Below are positions 61,599 to 64,000 of a stretch of DNA of 64,000 nt, piece by piece; within the stretch, counting starts at the first letter, position 1, and the number at the start of each line of letters is the position of its first letter. A program made the translations under genes and the position numbers. The stretch is from Streptomyces griseoviridis (GTDB taxonomy: Bacteria > Actinomycetota > Actinomycetes > Streptomycetales > Streptomycetaceae), in NCBI GenBank assembly GCA_014649155.1, contig BMSM01000004.1, positions 372,001-436,000 of the forward strand, in the 5' to 3' direction. The notes below the pieces were generated by a model. The model was not told where the DNA came from. It searched no databases and was given only the letters and a program-made list of their open reading frames with translations.

Positions 61599-62474
61599 CT
61601 TGTGCCCCCCACAGGCTGTCGGCGACCCGGTACGGCTCCCCACCGATGGGGAACGCGCGTTCGGGTCGAGCGGGATCGGGAGCGTACCCCGCCACCTCCC
61701 GAACGGCGGAGGCTTTTCGGCGGCGTGGCGCCGCGGGAAACGGCTCCGGCGCGGCGGATTGGCCGGTTCCTGTCGCGTACCGGCAAGGCCCGGTCACCGC
61801 CCGGTCACCCCGGACACCGGGGAACCTGGGATTCCGCGACGCCGCTCCGCCTGTGAGACGCATCGCGGGAACCGTCCTCGCGGTCCTGCTGGTCGGCGGC
61901 GTGGGACCCGGAGCCGCGGAAGCTCGCCGTCCGGCACGGGTTCCGGCCGCAGGGCGCGACCGCCGAGCCCACCGGGACAGGCGACGCAGGACCGCACCGC
62001 CTGTCCCGACCGGCGACTGACCGGCGTCCGGCAGGCGCCCGTGCCCACCTCCGCGGTGCCGCGCGAGATCGCCCGCCGGGCGCGTGGACGACGGGGGGAC
62101 CGGCATGACCGAGACCGACGACAGCTTCACCCTCACCCACCCGAAACGCCGCCCGGACCGGTGGCCGCCGTGCCCCGGGAGAAGGCCGGCGCGCCTGCCT
62201 GGCGGACGCCGGGCCGCCCCGGCGGCGGCCGGACGCCTCGCCGGACTGACCGGACTGACCGGACGTGACCGGAGACCGGACCGAGCGGGCCGAGGACGCT
62301 GTGGGGCCGGGTCCGTCGCACGCCGTTGTGCGGGGACCCGGCCCGGACGGGGTTCCTCCCCCGCGCTCCGGGACATCGAGCTACTGGAGCGGGGAGGAAC
62401 CCCCTCGCGGCCGGCCTTCGTGACGACAACGCTGGTCAGGGCTTGCCGGACCGGCCGCGAAACCCGCGCGGGCG
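61599..62474. other. Long region without a confident gene (876 bp)
   Basis: The only protein-like signal is a GTG at 61853 opening a 55-aa frame with a signal-peptide-like core (IAGTVLAVLLVGGVGPGAAE), which soon turns Arg-rich. A frame from ATG 62105 (MTETDDSFTLTHPKRRPDRW) also decays into low complexity. These may be remnants of a secreted-protein gene. A terminator-like stem-loop lies at 62349-62404. Confidence 0.5.
62349..62404 (-). terminator. Stem-loop downstream of pckG
   Basis: A 13-bp outer stem (GGGGTTCCTCCCC, 62349-62361, pairing to 62392-62404), a small bulge and an inner GCTCC/GGAGC stem, 71 nt beyond the pckG stop. Confidence 0.6.
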
Positions 62475-64000
62475 TCAGCCCAGGCGCCGCACCAGCGCGT
62501 GGTACTGGTCCCACAGCTCCTTCGGCGTGTGGTCGCCGAAGGTGTTCAGGTGCTCGGGGACGAGGGCCGCCTCCTCGCGCCAGACCTCCTTGTCGACGGT
62601 GAGCAGGAAGTCCAGGTCGGCCTCGGACAGGTCCAGGCCGTCGGTGTCCAGCGCGCCCTTGGCCGGGAGCACGCCGATCGGCGTCTCGACGCCCTCGGCC
62701 CTGCCCTCCAGACGCTCCACGATCCACTTCAGGACGCGGCTGTTCTCGCCGAAGCCGGGCCAGACGAACCGGCCGTCGTCGTCCTTGCGGAACCAGTTGA
62801 CGTAGTAGATCTTCGGCAGCTTCGCCTGGTCCTTGTCCTTCGCGACATCGACCCAGTGACCCATGTAGTCGCCCATGTTGTAGCCGCAGAACGGCAGCAT
62901 GGCGAACGGGTCGCGGCGCAGCTCACCGACCTTGCCCTCGGCGGCGGCGGTCTTCTCGGAGGCCACGTTGGCGCCGAGGAAGACGCCGTGGTTCCAGTCG
63001 AAGGACTCGGTGACCAGCGGCACGGCGGTGGCGCGCCGCCCGCCGAAGAGGATCGCGGAGATCGGCACGCCCTTGGGGTCCTCCCACTCCGGCGCGATGA
63101 TCGGGCACTGCGCGGCCGGCGTGGTGAAGCGGGCGTTGGGGTGGGCGGCGGGCGTGCCGGACCCGGGCGTCCAGTCGTTGCCCTTCCAGTCGGTGAGGTG
63201 GGCGGGGGTCTCCTCGGTCATCCCCTCCCACCACACGTCGTTGTCGTCGGTCAGCGCGACGTTGGTGAAGACCGAGTTGCCCCACAGCGTCTTCATCGCG
63301 TTGGCGTTGGTGTGCTCGCCGGTGCCGGGCGCGACGCCGAAGAAGCCGGCCTCGGGGTTGATGGCGTAGAGGCGGCCGTCCTCGCCGAAGCGCATCCAGG
63401 CGATGTCGTCGCCGATGGTCTCCACCGTCCAGCCGGGGACGGTCGGCTCCAGCATGGCGAGGTTGGTCTTGCCGCAGGCGCTCGGGAAGGCGGCGGCGAC
63501 GTACTTCGCCTCGCCGCGCGGCGGGGTCAGCTTCAGGATGAGCATGTGCTCGGCGAGCCAGCCCTCGTCGCGGGCCATGACGGAGGCGATGCGCAGGGCG
63601 TAGCACTTCTTGCCGAGCAGCGCGTTGCCGCCGTAGCCGGAGCCGTAGGACCAGATCTCGCGGTCCTCGGGGAAGTGCGAGATGTACTTGGTGCTGTTGC
63701 AGGGCCAGGGCACGTCCTCCTGGCCCGCCGCCAGCGGGGCGCCGAGGGAGTGCACGGCCTTGACGAAGAAGCCGCTGTCGCCCAGTTCGTCCAGGACCGG
63801 CTGCCCCATGCGGGTCATCGTCCGCATCGAGACGGCGACGTACGCGGAGTCGGTGATCTCGACGCCGATCGCGGACAGCGGCGAGCCCAGCGGCCCCATG
63901 CAGAACGGCACGACGTACATGGTCCGCCCGCGCATCGACCCGCGGAACAGGCCGTTCTCCCCGGTGAAGGTCTCCCGCATCTCGGCGGGGTCCTTCCAGT
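62475..64000 (-). CDS. pckG: Phosphoenolpyruvate carboxykinase (GTP), 5-prime end outside window
   Basis: First committed enzyme of gluconeogenesis: oxaloacetate + GTP to PEP + CO2 + GDP. 508 codons are visible and the frame runs off the right edge; the full family length is about 605 aa. The GTP-type signatures are intact: [13 protein letters not shown] (P-loop kinase-1a), [11 protein letters not shown] (kinase-2), [34 protein letters not shown] (20 residues), and the C-terminal [13 protein letters not shown]. With glpX and the fumarases it gives this window a central-carbon theme. Confidence 0.95.
   Translation of the reverse strand, partial: WKDPAEMRETFTGENGLFRGSMRGRTMYVVPFCMGPLGSPLSAIGVEITDSAYVAVSMRTMTRMGQPVLDELGDSGFFVKAVHSLGAPLAAGQEDVPWPCNSTKYISHFPEDREIWSYGSGYGGNALLGKKCYALRIASVMARDEGWLAEHMLILKLTPPRGEAKYVAAAFPSACGKTNLAMLEPTVPGWTVETIGDDIAWMRFGEDGRLYAINPEAGFFGVAPGTGEHTNANAMKTLWGNSVFTNVALTDDNDVWWEGMTEETPAHLTDWKGNDWTPGSGTPAAHPNARFTTPAAQCPIIAPEWEDPKGVPISAILFGGRRATAVPLVTESFDWNHGVFLGANVASEKTAAAEGKVGELRRDPFAMLPFCGYNMGDYMGHWVDVAKDKDQAKLPKIYYVNWFRKDDDGRFVWPGFGENSRVLKWIVERLEGRAEGVETPIGVLPAKGALDTDGLDLSEADLDFLLTVDKEVWREEAALVPEHLNTFGDHTPKELWDQYHALVRRLG

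Noticed and set aside
1..64000. tRNA, rRNA, CRISPR, insertion sequences, integrase or attachment sites
   Set aside because: I scanned for cloverleaf-like arms, spaced direct repeats and transposase or recombinase motifs and found none.

Overview
The window is about 71-73% G+C, uses G/C at third codon positions, has many GTG starts, ATGA/GTGA gene overlaps and long GC-rich hairpins between convergent genes, and encodes a WhiB-like protein, an actinobacterial AhpC/OxyR pair, a SpoIIE-type phosphatase and a GH18 chitinase. All of this points to the core chromosome of a Streptomyces species. I saw no integrase, transposase, insertion sequence, CRISPR array, rRNA or tRNA gene; the right end stops inside the GTP-dependent PEP carboxykinase gene.

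Layout. 0-10.4 kb is housekeeping: xseA-xseB, a small secreted protein, a malonic-semialdehyde-reductase-type nitroreductase, a DUF4245 protein, glpX, a WhiB-like regulator, a DUF1707 membrane-stress-like protein, class I and class II fumarases side by side, and a DUF402 protein. 10.4-26.4 kb carries signalling, envelope and stress genes: a GAF-SpoIIE-HATPase phosphatase, a class A PBP with a repeat tail, an SPFH protein coupled to a ribbon-helix-helix protein, a PadR-ABC-FtsX operon, oxyR divergent from ahpC-ahpD, an AI-2E-type exporter, a secreted lytic transglycosylase-like protein and PhoH. 26.4-29.7 kb is a long non-coding stretch and small genes, some of which look eroded (a methyltransferase lacking its SAM-binding loop, a short DinB-like protein).

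29.7-41.5 kb is one long leftward run encoding a Tad/Flp-type pilus or secretion system: CpaB, CpaE, TadE-like pseudopilins, TadA, TadB, TadC, then an embedded two-component system, an Flp-like pilin, a TadG-like protein, two lipoproteins and an OmpA-family protein. A 29-codon micro-gene is tiled exactly between two of these genes by ATGA overlaps at both ends.

41.5-50.5 kb holds a secreted chitinase behind a near-consensus DasR operator, an ECF sigma factor with a membrane partner, a predicted ADP-ribosyltransferase-like toxin, an Nramp-related transporter without the usual metal site, a secreted M14 carboxypeptidase and a PH-like protein. 50.4-57.9 kb has a frameshifted winged-helix regulator next to a compact divergent catabolic locus (GntP permease, RidA, IclR regulator, PfkB kinase | D-serine-dehydratase-like PLP enzyme, N-acyl-D-amino-acid deacylase) around a perfect 10-1-10 palindrome. 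I propose that this locus takes up N-acetyl-D-glucosaminate or D-glucosaminate (oxidised chitin monomer) and converts it to 2-keto-3-deoxygluconate phosphate. 58-64 kb has an alanine-type aminotransferase, a small gene behind a Fur-like box, a secreted beta-propeller protein, a long stretch without a convincing gene, and pckG.

The most unusual points are the oxyR gene with an ideal ribosome-binding site but ATC where the start codon should be, the proposed oxidised-amino-sugar pathway, the predicted toxin, the micro-gene inside the Tad operon, and the atypical-codon linker inside the Tad-associated response regulator.
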